Shown in pieces: positions 9,016 through 17,906 of a DNA stretch of 64,000 nt. Numbering within the stretch: the stretch's first letter is position 1; every line of letters begins with the position of its first letter. The position numbers and the translations under genes are program-made. The notes below the pieces were generated by a model, which was given only the letters and a program-made list of their open reading frames with translations, was not told the DNA's origin and did not search any database. Origin of the DNA: Opitutaceae bacterium UBA2377 (GTDB lineage: Bacteria; Verrucomicrobiota; Verrucomicrobiia; Opitutales; Opitutaceae). The DNA lies in the NCBI GenBank assembly GCA_002344205.1, contig DDSZ01000004.1:1-64000 (forward strand), read 5' to 3'.

Positions 9016-10251
9016 ATGCCCTGGCCGATCTACCTCGCCCTGAAGCAGCTTTTCCCGACGGGGCGGCGGTTTCCGTTTTTCACCCTGATTTCGATCACGG
9101 GCGTGGCGCTGGGCGTGATGCTGCTCGTCATCTCGATCAGTGTGATGGGCGGGTTTCAGCACGAGATCCGGAAGATGATCGTGGACACGCAGGGGGAGGT
9201 GCAGGTGCGCGGCGAGGGGCTGATTGCTGATCCGGCCGCGGTGCTGGCTGCCTTGGCGCAGGTGCCCGGCGTGGCGGCGGCGACGCCGTTTGCGGAAGGG
9301 GTGGCGCTCATCGAGCACGAGCGGAAGCCCGCCTATCCCGGCATCCAGGGAATTGATCTCGCCCGCATCGAAGCCGTGGCGCCGCTCGGTCGCTTTGTGC
9401 GGGTGGGCTCGCTGGACGATCTCGACGATGACACGGTGATCCTGAGTTCCCAGCTCGCGGCCGGCCTTGGCGCCCGGCTGGGCAGCCGGATCGAGGTTTA
9501 TTCGCCGCTGCTGCTGGAAAAAATGAAAAACGACGAGGTCATGCTGCCGCGGGAGCTCACGGTCGTCGGCCTCTTTGAGGTCGGTCACCAGCAGCTCGAC
9601 AGCTCGCTGGTGCTGGTGACGCTGCGCACGATGCAGGACCTCTACGGGCTGGGCCCGGCGGTGCACGGCGTGAATGTGCGCATCGCGCCCGGGGCGGATC
9701 CCGATGCCGTCGCGCGCGCGGTCAACGAGACCATGCTGCGCGCCCATCGGGTGCAGGCGCGCTCCTGGATCGAGGCCAACGAGGATTTCCTCTTCGTGCT
9801 CCAGTTGGAGAAGAACATGATTTTTTTCCTGCTCACCTTCATCATCGTCGTGGCGGCCTTTTCGGTGGCGAGCTCCCTGCTCATCGCCGTGGTGCGGAAG
9901 ACGCGCGAGATCGGCCTGCTCGGCGCGCTGGGGGCCAAGCCGCGGCAGGTGGCCGCCTGTTTCTGCTGCCAGGGCCTCTTCATCGGCGTGGCGGGCACGG
10001 CGGCGGGCGTGGCGCTGGGCTTTGTCTTCCTGCATTTCCGCAACGACATGATCCGGATTTTTACCCAGTTGACGGGCAGCGAAGAGGTGTTGGCGCGGTT
10101 TTACCAGTTCAGCCGGCTCCCGGCGCATACGGCGCGGGAGGATATCGTGCTGATCATCGTGTGTGCTGTCGTGATCTCGACGCTCGCCGGCCTGCTGCCC
10201 GCGTGGCGGGCGGCGCGACTGAAACCCGTGGAGGCGCTGCGTTCTGAATAA
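9016..10251 (+). CDS. Lipoprotein-releasing ABC transporter permease (LolC/LolE type)
   Basis: Inner-membrane permease that extracts outer-membrane lipoproteins and hands them to LolA. The 411-residue protein shows the expected plan: first membrane segment at about residues 21-45 (FFTLISITGVALGVMLLVIS), a large MacB-like periplasmic domain, then three segments from about residue 270 (MIFFLLTFIIVVAAFSVASS) to the C-terminus. FtsX-family motifs KTREIGLLGALGAKPRQ and PAWRAARLKPVEALR are present. Only one permease gene is seen, suggesting a LolF-like homodimer rather than a LolC/LolE pair. The ATPase gene follows after 58 bp. Confidence 0.9.
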   Translation: MPWPIYLALKQLFPTGRRFPFFTLISITGVALGVMLLVISISVMGGFQHEIRKMIVDTQGEVQVRGEGLIADPAAVLAALAQVPGVAAATPFAEGVALIEHERKPAYPGIQGIDLARIEAVAPLGRFVRVGSLDDLDDDTVILSSQLAAGLGARLGSRIEVYSPLLLEKMKNDEVMLPRELTVVGLFEVGHQQLDSSLVLVTLRTMQDLYGLGPAVHGVNVRIAPGADPDAVARAVNETMLRAHRVQARSWIEANEDFLFVLQLEKNMIFFLLTFIIVVAAFSVASSLLIAVVRKTREIGLLGALGAKPRQVAACFCCQGLFIGVAGTAAGVALGFVFLHFRNDMIRIFTQLTGSEEVLARFYQFSRLPAHTAREDIVLIIVCAVVISTLAGLLPAWRAARLKPVEALRSE

Positions 10252-10309
10252 AGACTGTAGGACGGAAAAGCTGAACGACGGAATAACACACACTGCAATC
10301 CTATCTCCC

Positions 10310-10987
10310 ATGCCGGCCACAGCCCTGAATCCTGCCAGTTCTTCCGTCCTCTCCGCCGACGGTCTGCGCAAGACCTACCTGAGCGGTGTGCAGCGGCTGC
10401 AGGTGCTGAGTGATGTTTCCCTGGAGGTGGCGGCCGGCGAGAGTGTTTCCATCCGTGGTGAATCCGGATCGGGCAAATCCACCCTCATCAACCTCCTAGC
10501 CGGGCTGGATGCGCCGGATGTGGGTCGGTTGCTCTGGTTCGGACAGCCTGCGACCCCGGACCGCCGGGCGGAGTTTCTGGGCATCGTTTTTCAGTCCTTC
10601 TACCTGATTCCCGAGATGGACGCCCTCGCCAATGTGCTCATGGCTGCGCGCATCCGCGGCGGGGCCGGGGCGGCCGAGCGCAGCCGGGCGCGCGACCTGC
10701 TCGGTCGAGTGGGGCTGGCGGAGCGCGCCACGCACCTGCCGGCGCAGCTCTCCGGCGGCGAGCGCCAGCGCGTGGCCGTGGCCCGCGCGCTCATGAACGC
10801 GCCCAAGCTCGTCCTCGCCGACGAACCTACGGGCAACCTCGACGAGCGCACCGGCGATGCCGTGATCGAGCTGCTGCTCGGCCTCTGCCGCGAAACCGGC
10901 ACGGCGCTCGTGCTGGTGACCCACAACGTCGCCCACGCGGCCAAGTGCGCCCACCAGCTCACCCTGCGCGACGGCACCCTGTGTTAG
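10310..10987 (+). CDS. lolD: Lipoprotein-releasing ABC transporter ATPase LolD
   Basis: Cytoplasmic ATPase that powers lipoprotein release with the adjacent permease. In 225 residues it has a Walker A motif at 50-58 (GESGSGKST), a signature LSGGERQRVAVARAL near residue 146, a Walker B with LVLADEPTGNLD near residue 170, and an H-loop in LVTHN. The sequence is typical of the MacB/LolD/FtsE class. It is the last gene before the inverted-repeat element that starts 8 bp after its stop. Confidence 0.9.
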   Translation: MPATALNPASSSVLSADGLRKTYLSGVQRLQVLSDVSLEVAAGESVSIRGESGSGKSTLINLLAGLDAPDVGRLLWFGQPATPDRRAEFLGIVFQSFYLIPEMDALANVLMAARIRGGAGAAERSRARDLLGRVGLAERATHLPAQLSGGERQRVAVARALMNAPKLVLADEPTGNLDERTGDAVIELLLGLCRETGTALVLVTHNVAHAAKCAHQLTLRDGTLC

Positions 10988-10995
10988 TCGAGAAC

Positions 10996-11181
10996 GGGGT
11001 CAGGCCGTAAATTGTAAATTAACCAGTGGATTGCAGGCGTAGGATCGTGGCCTGACAGTCATGGGTTAAATCCTAAGATATTCTGAACAAATTGTTTCAG
11101 CTAAGATCGACCCGGCCTGCCGCGCGCCAGAAGCGCTCGGAAACCTTGATCACTTTAATTTACAATTTACGGCCTGACCCC
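10996..11181. mobile_element. 186-bp MITE-like element with perfect 27-bp terminal inverted repeats
   Basis: The ends 10996-11022 (beginning GGGGTCAGGCCGTAAATTG) and 11155-11181 are exact reverse complements over 27 bp, enclosing 132 bp with no credible ORF. The termini are AT-rich inside a GC-rich genome. The word GGGGTCAGGCC resembles sequences seen near REP-associated (Y1) transposase genes, but that link is from memory. The region from 10988 to 11305, the longest gap with no gene, holds this element and a 13-bp tandem duplication. Confidence 0.7.
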
Positions 11182-11203
11182 ATTGGGTTGCCCCATTGGG
11201 TTG
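11178..11203. repeat. 13-bp tandem duplication at the element end
   Basis: CCCCATTGGGTTG occurs twice in direct succession (11178-11190 and 11191-11203), followed by another CCCC. The first copy overlaps the last four bases of the inverted-repeat element. Confidence 0.75.
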
Positions 11204-11305
11204 CCCCGTAAGCGTTCTCCGGATTGGGCGGCATGGAGGCCAAGGAAGAGAGAACGAGAAGGATTACGAGAACGAAGAACGAGGGCGGCGGCGGTGCCGG
11301 GCGGA

Positions 11306-12961
11306 TCACTCCTCCAGCCACACGTGTTTGTAGGCGTGGCGGTCGAGGAGGGTGGCGTGCCAGCCGCGGACGGCGGGGTGCACGAGGCGGACGGTGGTGT
11401 AGTGGTAAACGGGGATGATGGGGGCTTCCTGCAGGAGGAGGGCCTCGGCTTGATGCAGCAGGGCGTGGCGGCGGGCTTGGTCGGCGGTGCGCGCGGCCTC
11501 GTAGATGAGCGCGTCGTAGCGGCTGCTTTGCCAGCCGGTGTGGTTGTTGCCGGAGGCGCCGGTGAAGATTTCGAGGAAGGAGTTGGGGTCGAGGTAGTCG
11601 CCGACCCAGTCGGAGCGCAGGATCTGATAGTCGCGGACCCGCCGTTGGGCGAGGAGGCTGCGTTGCTCCATGCTGAGGAGGTTGACGGTGACACCGAGTT
11701 CGCGGCGCCACATTTCCTGCACGGCCTCGGCGATCACGCGGTGGTTGCCCGAGCCGGTGACGAGCACTTCGAAGGCCGGCAGGCCTTGGCCGCCGGGATA
11801 GCCGGCCGCGGCGAGCAGGGCGCGGGCTTCCTCGGGGCCGCCGGTGAAATCGCGCGGCGGTTCGTAGCCGGCGGTGCCGGGCGGGGTGAAGCTGTAGGCG
11901 GGCTGCTGGCCGCCGCGGGTGATTTTCTCGACGATGGCGGTGCGGTCCAGCGCGAGCGCAAGGGCGCGGCGGACTTTCGGCTCGTTGAGGAAGGGGCGCG
12001 TGACGTTGAGCCGGTAAAAATAGGTGTCGAGAAACGGGCTGATCTGCAGGACGCCGGAGCGGTCCTGCCGGTAGGCGTCCACCTTGCCGATGGGGAGCGC
12101 CTCGGTGACGTGCAACTGGCCGGAGCGGAACATGCGCTCCTCGGCGTCCACGCTGTCGGTGGCGTGGAAGTGGATGGCGTTGAGGCGCACGGTGGCGGCG
12201 TCCCAGTAGTTGGGGGATTTTTCCACGATGACGACCTTGCCGGGCCGCCACTCGCGCAGCACGAAGGGACCGTTGCCGACGAGGTTGCCGGGGCGCGTCC
12301 AGGCACCGCCGCGCCGGGCGGGATCGCCGGCCTGCTCCAGCGCGGGGAAATGGACGGGATACCACACGGGGTGGGTAAGCAGGGAGAGGAAGTGCGGGGC
12401 GGGGTGCTCGAGCCGGATGACGAGCGTGCGGGCATCCGGGGCGGTGACGCCGACGGCGGCGAAATCCGGCTGGGCGCCCTTGTGGTAGGCCTCGGCACCC
12501 TCGATGACGTAGAGCATGCTGGCATAGTCGGCGCCGAGCGCGGGGGTGAGCACGCGGCGCCAGGAGGCGATGAAGTCATGCGCGGTGACGGGCGCACCGT
12601 TGGACCAGCGGGCATCGGGCCGCAGGCGGAAAGTGTAGGTGAGGCCGTCAGCGGCCACGGTCCAGCGCTCGGCCACGCCGGGGACGGGGCTGAGGTCGGC
12701 GGGGTTTTCCGCGACGAGGCCCTCGAAGAGGGTGGAGACGACATTGATTTCCGAGAGGCCGGTGATGACGTGCGGGTCGAGGTCGGCGATGTCGGCGCCG
12801 AGGCCGCGGTGGAGCACCTGCTCGCGGATGCCGCGCTCAACGGCGGTTTCGCGCGACCAGCAGCCGGTCTGCATGGCTGCAAAAAGGCTCAAAAAGACGC
12901 AAAGAAATAGACGGTGAAAAATCCTAATACGCATCCGTTTTTCTCTCATCGGGGCTGCCAT
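11306..12961 (-). CDS. OppA-like oligopeptide-binding lipoprotein (SBP family 5)
   Basis: Extracytoplasmic solute-binding protein of ABC peptide importers, 551 residues. An N-terminal hydrophobic segment (RLFLCVFLSLFAAMQTGC) ends in a likely lipidated cysteine, although the lipobox QTGC is atypical at position -3. Family 5 features include LSPVPGVAERWTVAADGLTYTF, the DARWSNGAPVTAHDF motif and the FSFTPPG-like region YSFTPPGTAGYEP. ATG codons at 12961, 12949 and 12934 are all possible; the last lies right before the signal segment. Its start is 5 bp past ispF, so it may be cotranscribed with ispD-ispF. No permease or ATPase genes accompany it in this window. Confidence 0.9.
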   Translation of the reverse strand: MAAPMREKRMRIRIFHRLFLCVFLSLFAAMQTGCWSRETAVERGIREQVLHRGLGADIADLDPHVITGLSEINVVSTLFEGLVAENPADLSPVPGVAERWTVAADGLTYTFRLRPDARWSNGAPVTAHDFIASWRRVLTPALGADYASMLYVIEGAEAYHKGAQPDFAAVGVTAPDARTLVIRLEHPAPHFLSLLTHPVWYPVHFPALEQAGDPARRGGAWTRPGNLVGNGPFVLREWRPGKVVIVEKSPNYWDAATVRLNAIHFHATDSVDAEERMFRSGQLHVTEALPIGKVDAYRQDRSGVLQISPFLDTYFYRLNVTRPFLNEPKVRRALALALDRTAIVEKITRGGQQPAYSFTPPGTAGYEPPRDFTGGPEEARALLAAAGYPGGQGLPAFEVLVTGSGNHRVIAEAVQEMWRRELGVTVNLLSMEQRSLLAQRRVRDYQILRSDWVGDYLDPNSFLEIFTGASGNNHTGWQSSRYDALIYEAARTADQARRHALLHQAEALLLQEAPIIPVYHYTTVRLVHPAVRGWHATLLDRHAYKHVWLEE

Positions 12962-12966
12962 GGCTT

Positions 12967-13449
12967 TTAGGTTTTCTCGATCAGTGCGACGGCGTGCGCG
13001 GCGATGGCGAGGCCGCGGCCGATGTCGTCCACACCTTCGTTGGTGGTGGCCTTGAGGCCGATGGCAGAGGCGGGCAGGCCGGTGGAGCGGGCGAGGGCGG
13101 CCTTCATGGCGTCGATGTGGATGAAAAGCCGGGGCTTCTCGGCGATGACGGTGACGTCGAGGTTGACGATGGCGTAACCGCGGTCGCCCAGCTCGGCGGT
13201 GACGCGGCGGAGCAGGGCCTGGGAGTCGATGCCTTTATAAGCGGGATCGGTGTTGGGAAAAAAGTGGCCGATGTCGGGGAGCCCGGCGGCGCCGAGGAGG
13301 GCGTCGCAGATGGCGTGGGTGAGCGCGTCGGCATCGGAGTGGCCGTCGAGCCCGTAGTCGGTGTCGAACTTCACGCCGCCGAGCACGAGCGGGCGGCCCG
13401 GGACGATGCGGTGGATGTCATAGCCGTGACCGATGCGGAGATTAGCCAT
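12967..13449 (-). CDS. ispF: 2-C-methyl-D-erythritol 2,4-cyclodiphosphate synthase
   Basis: Fifth enzyme of the MEP isoprenoid pathway, forming the cyclic diphosphate. The 160-residue protein has the metal-binding DxH motif at Asp11 and His13 (GHGYDIHR) and the conserved GHSDADALTHAICDALLGA and DIGHFFPNTDP segments. The ATG at 13449 matches the usual family N-terminus; a TTG two codons upstream is less likely. It lies 12 bp after ispD, so the two MEP enzymes are separate proteins in one operon rather than the IspDF fusion found in some bacteria. Confidence 0.97.
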   Translation of the reverse strand: MANLRIGHGYDIHRIVPGRPLVLGGVKFDTDYGLDGHSDADALTHAICDALLGAAGLPDIGHFFPNTDPAYKGIDSQALLRRVTAELGDRGYAIVNLDVTVIAEKPRLFIHIDAMKAALARSTGLPASAIGLKATTNEGVDDIGRGLAIAAHAVALIEKT

Positions 13450-13461
13450 AAGCAAAAAAGG

Positions 13462-14148
13462 TTAAGCGCCAGGCGGGTGGCCGGCGTGCAGAAATTCCAA
13501 GTAAGCCAGATCGGCCGGGGTGGTGAGCTTCGGGTTGGGGTGGGGATTTTCCAGCAGGGCGACGGGGTGGCGGAGCAGCTCGACGGCGGCGGCATCGTCA
13601 GTGACGCGGAGTTTCCGGGCGACGACCTGCGCGTAGGCGCGGGTGATGAGGTCGCGGTCGAAAACTTGCGGGGTTTCCATGGCCCACAGGCGCGTGCGCT
13701 CGAGGGTGCGGAGCCGGCCTTCTCCGCGGTGCTCCTTGATGGTGTCGGTCACGCGGCGGGCGAGGACGACGGCGTGTTCGCGGCGGACGATTTTGTGCAG
13801 GGCGACGAGCTGTTCCGGCCGGATGAGGGGGCGGGCGCAGTCGTGGATGAAGACATGCGTGATGTCGCCGGGCAGGGCGGCGAGGGCGTGCATGACGGAG
13901 TCCTGCCGCTCACGGCCGCCGCGCACGAGGACGGAGGGTGTAGGTGCGTAGGCGGAGAGGTTCATCATCTGCCGCTGGTCGCGGTAAACGACCACGTAGA
14001 AATCGGCGATGCCGCTGGTGATGAAGGCGGCGGCGGCATGGGCGAACACGGGCCGGCCGGCGAGCGGTGCAAGGACCTTGTCGGCGACGGCGCCCTGCAT
14101 GCGGCGGCCGCTGCCGGCGGCGAGGAGGATGGCGGCGGTGCGGGGCAT
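13462..14148 (-). CDS. ispD: 2-C-methyl-D-erythritol 4-phosphate cytidylyltransferase
   Basis: Third MEP pathway step, attaching CMP to methylerythritol phosphate. The 228-residue protein begins with the nucleotide-binding loop AAILLAAGSGRRM (residues 5-17), has the catalytic-region lysine in AVADKVLAPLAGRPV, and carries the conserved GGRERQDSVMHAL and HDCARPL motifs. It sits between pyrF and ispF on the minus strand. Confidence 0.97.
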   Translation of the reverse strand: MPRTAAILLAAGSGRRMQGAVADKVLAPLAGRPVFAHAAAAFITSGIADFYVVVYRDQRQMMNLSAYAPTPSVLVRGGRERQDSVMHALAALPGDITHVFIHDCARPLIRPEQLVALHKIVRREHAVVLARRVTDTIKEHRGEGRLRTLERTRLWAMETPQVFDRDLITRAYAQVVARKLRVTDDAAAVELLRHPVALLENPHPNPKLTTPADLAYLEFLHAGHPPGA

Positions 14149-14199
14149 GGGGAGTTTAAGGCGAAAGTTTGGGTTGAAGGGGCGGCGCTCAAGGGCGAC

Positions 14200-14895
14200 T
14201 CACACACCGCCAATCTCGGCGAGGATCGCTTTGGCGGCGGCGACGGGGTCGGGCGCCTTGAAGATGGGCCGGCCCACGACGAGGAAGGAGGAGCCGGCCC
14301 GGGCGGCCTCGCCCGGCGTCATGATGCGCGTCTGGTCATCGGCCTTGGCGTCGCGGGGGCGGATGCCGGGGGTGACGAGCTTCACGTCGGCAGGGAGCGC
14401 GGTGCGCAGCGGGGCGATTTCCAAAGGAGAGCAGACCAGCCCGCGCAGGCCGGAATCGATGGCGAGCCGGCCGAGGCGCAGGACCTGCTGCTCGGGCGCA
14501 TCCGCCACGCCGGTTTCGGCGAGGCCGGCGGCGCTGGTGGAGGTGAGCACGGTGACGCCGAGCAGGAGCAGGTCGGGCTTGTGCTGCGCGGCGGCCTTGG
14601 CCGCCCACTGCATCATCTCGCGGCCGCCGGCGGTGTGGAGCGTGAGCATGCCGATGGGGAGGCGGGAGACGGACTCCACGGACTTGGCGACGGTGTTGGG
14701 GATGTCGTGCAGCTTGAGATCGAGGAAGACGTCGAAGCCGAGCCCGGCGACCTCGCGCACACAGTCCGGCCCGCAGGCGGTGAACATCTCGAGGCCGACC
14801 TTGACCCAGCGGACGGTGCCCTGGAGCTGGCGGAGCGTGGGAGTGATCTCCCGGGGCGATTGGGCGTCAAGAACGAGGATCAGTTCACAGGGCAT
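14200..14895 (-). CDS. pyrF: Orotidine 5'-phosphate decarboxylase
   Basis: Last step of UMP synthesis. The 231-residue TIM-barrel protein has the catalytic DxKxxD signature at Asp59, Lys61 and Asp64 (DLKLHDIPNT), plus GVTVLTS and the phosphate-binding region near LVVGRPIFKA. The ATG at 14895 (MPCELILVLDAQ) is the family-typical start; the upstream extension in the open frame is not conserved-looking. It heads the minus-strand run pyrF-ispD-ispF-oppA and is divergent from ispE. Confidence 0.96.
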   Translation of the reverse strand: MPCELILVLDAQSPREITPTLRQLQGTVRWVKVGLEMFTACGPDCVREVAGLGFDVFLDLKLHDIPNTVAKSVESVSRLPIGMLTLHTAGGREMMQWAAKAAAQHKPDLLLLGVTVLTSTSAAGLAETGVADAPEQQVLRLGRLAIDSGLRGLVCSPLEIAPLRTALPADVKLVTPGIRPRDAKADDQTRIMTPGEAARAGSSFLVVGRPIFKAPDPVAAAKAILAEIGGV

Positions 14896-14990
14896 GGTGG
14901 GCCAACATGGACAGGAACCGCGCACAATCAAAAGCCAAAATCGGCTGGCGCGGCGGCGGGAATACGGCGTCTAATCCCCGTCCAGCCGCG

Positions 14991-15929
14991 ATGTCCGCCC
15001 TCACTGTCTTTTCGCCCGCCAAGCTCAACCTCACCCTCGCCGTCACCGGGCGAAGGGCGGACGGGTTTCATGAACTGGTGTCGCTGGTGGCGCCGGTGGA
15101 TTGCGGCGACGAGCTGGTGGTGACGCCGAGCGACGCCGGTTTCACGCTGGCCTGCGATGATCCGACCGTGCCGGTGGACGGCAGCAACCTCGTGTTGAAG
15201 GCGGCGGCGGCCTTTGCCGCGGCGACAGGCTGGCAGGGCGGGGCGCATTTCACGCTCACCAAGCGCACACCCATCGGCGCAGGGCTGGGCGGGGGGAGCA
15301 GCAACGCCGCGATGGCGTTGTCCGCGCTCAACCGGCTGGCCGGCGCCCCGCTCGCGGCCGATGCGCTGGCGACGGTGGCCGCGCAGGTGGGCTCGGACTG
15401 CGCGCTGTTTCTTGCCGGCGGGCCGGTGATCATGCGCGGGCGGGGCGAACGCATCGAGCCGCTCACCGTGGCGGAGCGGGCGCGGCTGACCGGCCGGCGC
15501 GTGCTGATCTTCAAGCCGGCCTTCGGCATCGCCACGCCCTGGGCCTATGCCCGGCTGGCCGCCTGCGCCAAGGTTTACCTGCCTGTGGCGGCGCCGAAGG
15601 CGACCAGGGCTGCGGAGGCCGGGGCCGCAGACTATGTGCCGGCGGCGGAGGCCGAGGCCCGGCTGGCCGTCTGGCGGCGAAATCCCGCCGCGCGGTTGGA
15701 AGAACTTTTGCACAACAGCCTGGAAGCGCCGGTCGGCGGGAAATTTTTGGCGCTGCCGGTGCTGCTGGACGAGCTGCGCCGGCGGTTTGGCCTTGCGTGC
15801 CGGATGAGCGGCAGCGGCAGCGCGTGCTTTGCCTTGTTGCCCGCGGCCGCGCCGGTGGCGGACATCACGGCGGTGATCCGCGGGGCGTGGGGACCGCAGG
15901 TCTGGCTGCGCGAGGCGAACCTGTTGTAA
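14991..15929 (+). CDS. ispE: 4-diphosphocytidyl-2-C-methyl-D-erythritol kinase
   Basis: Fourth MEP pathway enzyme, a GHMP kinase of 312 residues. Seen are the N-terminal FSPAKLNLTL with Lys11, the GADGFHEL-like RRADGFHEL, and the glycine-rich ATP loop TPIGAGLGGGSSNAA near residues 93-107. The C-terminal SGSGSACFAL loop also fits. The ATG at 14991 is chosen because SPAKLN should lie near residue 10. With ispD and ispF on the other strand, three consecutive MEP steps are clustered around one divergent region. Confidence 0.96.
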   Translation: MSALTVFSPAKLNLTLAVTGRRADGFHELVSLVAPVDCGDELVVTPSDAGFTLACDDPTVPVDGSNLVLKAAAAFAAATGWQGGAHFTLTKRTPIGAGLGGGSSNAAMALSALNRLAGAPLAADALATVAAQVGSDCALFLAGGPVIMRGRGERIEPLTVAERARLTGRRVLIFKPAFGIATPWAYARLAACAKVYLPVAAPKATRAAEAGAADYVPAAEAEARLAVWRRNPAARLEELLHNSLEAPVGGKFLALPVLLDELRRRFGLACRMSGSGSACFALLPAAAPVADITAVIRGAWGPQVWLREANLL

Positions 15930-15936
15930 ATCCGCA

Positions 15937-15965
15937 TTGACCCTGCCGCGGCGGGAAGCGTTATC
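15937..15965 (+). promoter_or_regulatory. Possible sigma70-type promoter for ptsI
   Basis: TTGACC (15937-15942) and GTTATC (15960-15965) are separated by exactly 17 bp, starting 8 bp after the ispE stop and about 36 bp before the ptsI ATG. The -35 box matches consensus at five of six positions; the -10 box is weaker. Inference only. Confidence 0.45.
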
Positions 15966-16001
15966 TCCCGCGCTGCCGCCCGCCCCGCCGGCGGCGTCCT
16001 C

Positions 16002-17771
16002 ATGCCTCCGGATTCCCGCGCCAAACCCGAAGTCGTCGTGCAAGGCATCCCCGCCTCGCAGGGCATCGCCTATGGCGAGGTCTTCGTTTACATCCAGAGC
16101 GATGTCGAGGTCCCGAGCTACGTGGTGGATCCCGCGAAGCGCATCGACGAGATCGCGCGCTTCGACCAGGCGATCCTCGTCACCCGCCAGCAGATCACCA
16201 AGATCAAGCACGAGGTGGAGAAAAACATCGGCCCCGAGGAGGCGCTCATCTTCGACGCCCACCTGATGGTGCTCGAGGACCAGGCGCTCATCGGCGAGAC
16301 CATCCGCGAGTTCGAGTCCACCGGCCGCAACATCGAGACCTGCTTCAACAAGGTCTCGGCCCGCTACATCAAGGCCTTTTCCGAGATCGATGACGAATAC
16401 CTGCGCGAGCGCGCCGGTGACATCCGCGACGTCGCGCAGCGGGTTTTGCAAAACCTGCTCGGGCAGGCGGAAAACAGCCTCGCCCGGCTGGCCGACAAGC
16501 GCGTCATCGTCGCCAACGACATCTCGCCCTCCGATTCCGCCAGCGTGGACCGCAGCGCGGCGCTCGCGGTGGTCACCGACTCCGGCAGCAAGACCAGCCA
16601 TGCCGTCATCGTGGCGCGCTCGATGAAGGTGCCCGCCGTCGTCGGCGTGCGCGATCTCACCCGGCGCGCGCAGAACGGCGACTGGGTGCTCGTGGACGGC
16701 TACGACGGGCTGGTCATTCTCAACCCCTCCGAGAGCACGCTTTTCCGCTACGGCAAGATCCGGGAGCAGCGGAAGGGCCTGGAAGCCCGCCTCATGGAGG
16801 CCAACCGCCTGCCTGCCGTCACGCGCGACGGGGTGGAGGTCGCGCTGCTGGCCAACATCGAGAAGGTGGACGAGGTGCAGCTCGTGCGGGACCACAACGC
16901 CGCCGGCATCGGCCTCTTCCGCACGGAGTATCTCTATCTCAACAGCGCGCGGATGCCCGGCGAGGCGGAGCAGGCCTCGGCCTACCGCACCGTGGCGGAG
17001 GCCTTCGCCCCGGCCCCCGTCATCATCCGCACGCTGGATCTAGGCGGCGACAAGCCGATGGCGGGCAACCCGCACCTGTTTCCGAAGGAAAACAATCCCT
17101 TCATGGGTTTCCGGGCCATCCGGTTCTGCCTGGAGCACACGGATATCTTCAAGGAGCAACTGCGCGCCATCCTGATCGCGAGCGCCGCCGGCAACGTGCG
17201 CATTATGTATCCCATGATCAGCGGGGCGGAGGAGCTGGCCCGGGCGGGCGTCCTGCTGGAGGAGTGCAAAGCCGAGCTGCGCGCCCGCGGCACACCCTTC
17301 GATGAAAAGCTCGCGGCCGGCACGATGATCGAGATTCCCAGCGCGGCGGCGACGGCCGACATCCTCGCGCGGCAATGCGATTTCTTCAGCATCGGCACGA
17401 ACGACCTCATCCAATATCTGCTGGCGATCGACCGGGTGAACGACCGCATCGCGCACCTCTACGAACCCACGCACCCGGCGGTGCTGCGCACCCTCAAAGG
17501 CGTGGTGGATGAGGCCCACGCGGCGAAGATTCCGGTGAGCGTGTGCGGCGAGATGGCCGGCGACCCCGTGCTCGCGCCGCTCCTCATCGGGCTCGGCGTG
17601 GACTCCCTCAGCATGACGCCTCCGCTGATCCCCGCCGTGCGCTACGTCGTGCGCGCGATGACGAGCAAGGAAGCGAAAGCGCTGGCCAAGGCCGCGCTCG
17701 GCATGAACTCCGCCAAGGAAATCCAGGCGCTCTGCCTGAAATTCTACAACGAACGGATGAAGCTGGAGTGA
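16002..17771 (+). CDS. ptsI: Phosphoenolpyruvate-protein phosphotransferase (PTS Enzyme I)
   Basis: Takes phosphate from PEP and passes it to HPr. The 589-residue protein has the N-terminal HPr-binding region, the phosphorylated His200 in GSKTSHAVIVARS, PEP-binding motifs LFRTEYLYL and IRTLDLGGDK, the MYPMIS strand and the catalytic Cys515 in SVCGEMAGDP. Length and order match EI, not PEP synthase. No HPr, HPr kinase or sugar EII genes lie nearby, so it may serve a regulatory phosphorelay or use partners elsewhere. The 190 bp after its stop hold only repeat-like sequence. Confidence 0.95.
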   Translation: MPPDSRAKPEVVVQGIPASQGIAYGEVFVYIQSDVEVPSYVVDPAKRIDEIARFDQAILVTRQQITKIKHEVEKNIGPEEALIFDAHLMVLEDQALIGETIREFESTGRNIETCFNKVSARYIKAFSEIDDEYLRERAGDIRDVAQRVLQNLLGQAENSLARLADKRVIVANDISPSDSASVDRSAALAVVTDSGSKTSHAVIVARSMKVPAVVGVRDLTRRAQNGDWVLVDGYDGLVILNPSESTLFRYGKIREQRKGLEARLMEANRLPAVTRDGVEVALLANIEKVDEVQLVRDHNAAGIGLFRTEYLYLNSARMPGEAEQASAYRTVAEAFAPAPVIIRTLDLGGDKPMAGNPHLFPKENNPFMGFRAIRFCLEHTDIFKEQLRAILIASAAGNVRIMYPMISGAEELARAGVLLEECKAELRARGTPFDEKLAAGTMIEIPSAAATADILARQCDFFSIGTNDLIQYLLAIDRVNDRIAHLYEPTHPAVLRTLKGVVDEAHAAKIPVSVCGEMAGDPVLAPLLIGLGVDSLSMTPPLIPAVRYVVRAMTSKEAKALAKAALGMNSAKEIQALCLKFYNERMKLE

Positions 17772-17906
17772 GGCGCCGCGTCGGTTGACCGCGGGGACGA
17801 AGCGGCAGCGGTGGTCTAGACGGTGCCTATAAAACCTGTGGCCGCCGCCGTGGCGCGACTGCGCCGGCAGGGTCCGCTCTTCCGCCGTTGCTCCACCTTC
17901 GCCAGA

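Noticed and set aside
8108..12412. Possible avoidance of CTCGAG because of the XhoI-like system
   Set aside because: CTCGAG occurs several times, for example at 8108, 8222 and 12407, so there is no sign of depletion in this window.
12994..15123. A 709-codon + strand frame across ispF, ispD and pyrF
   Set aside because: It runs opposite three well-supported enzymes and is glycine/alanine/aspartate-rich without motifs.
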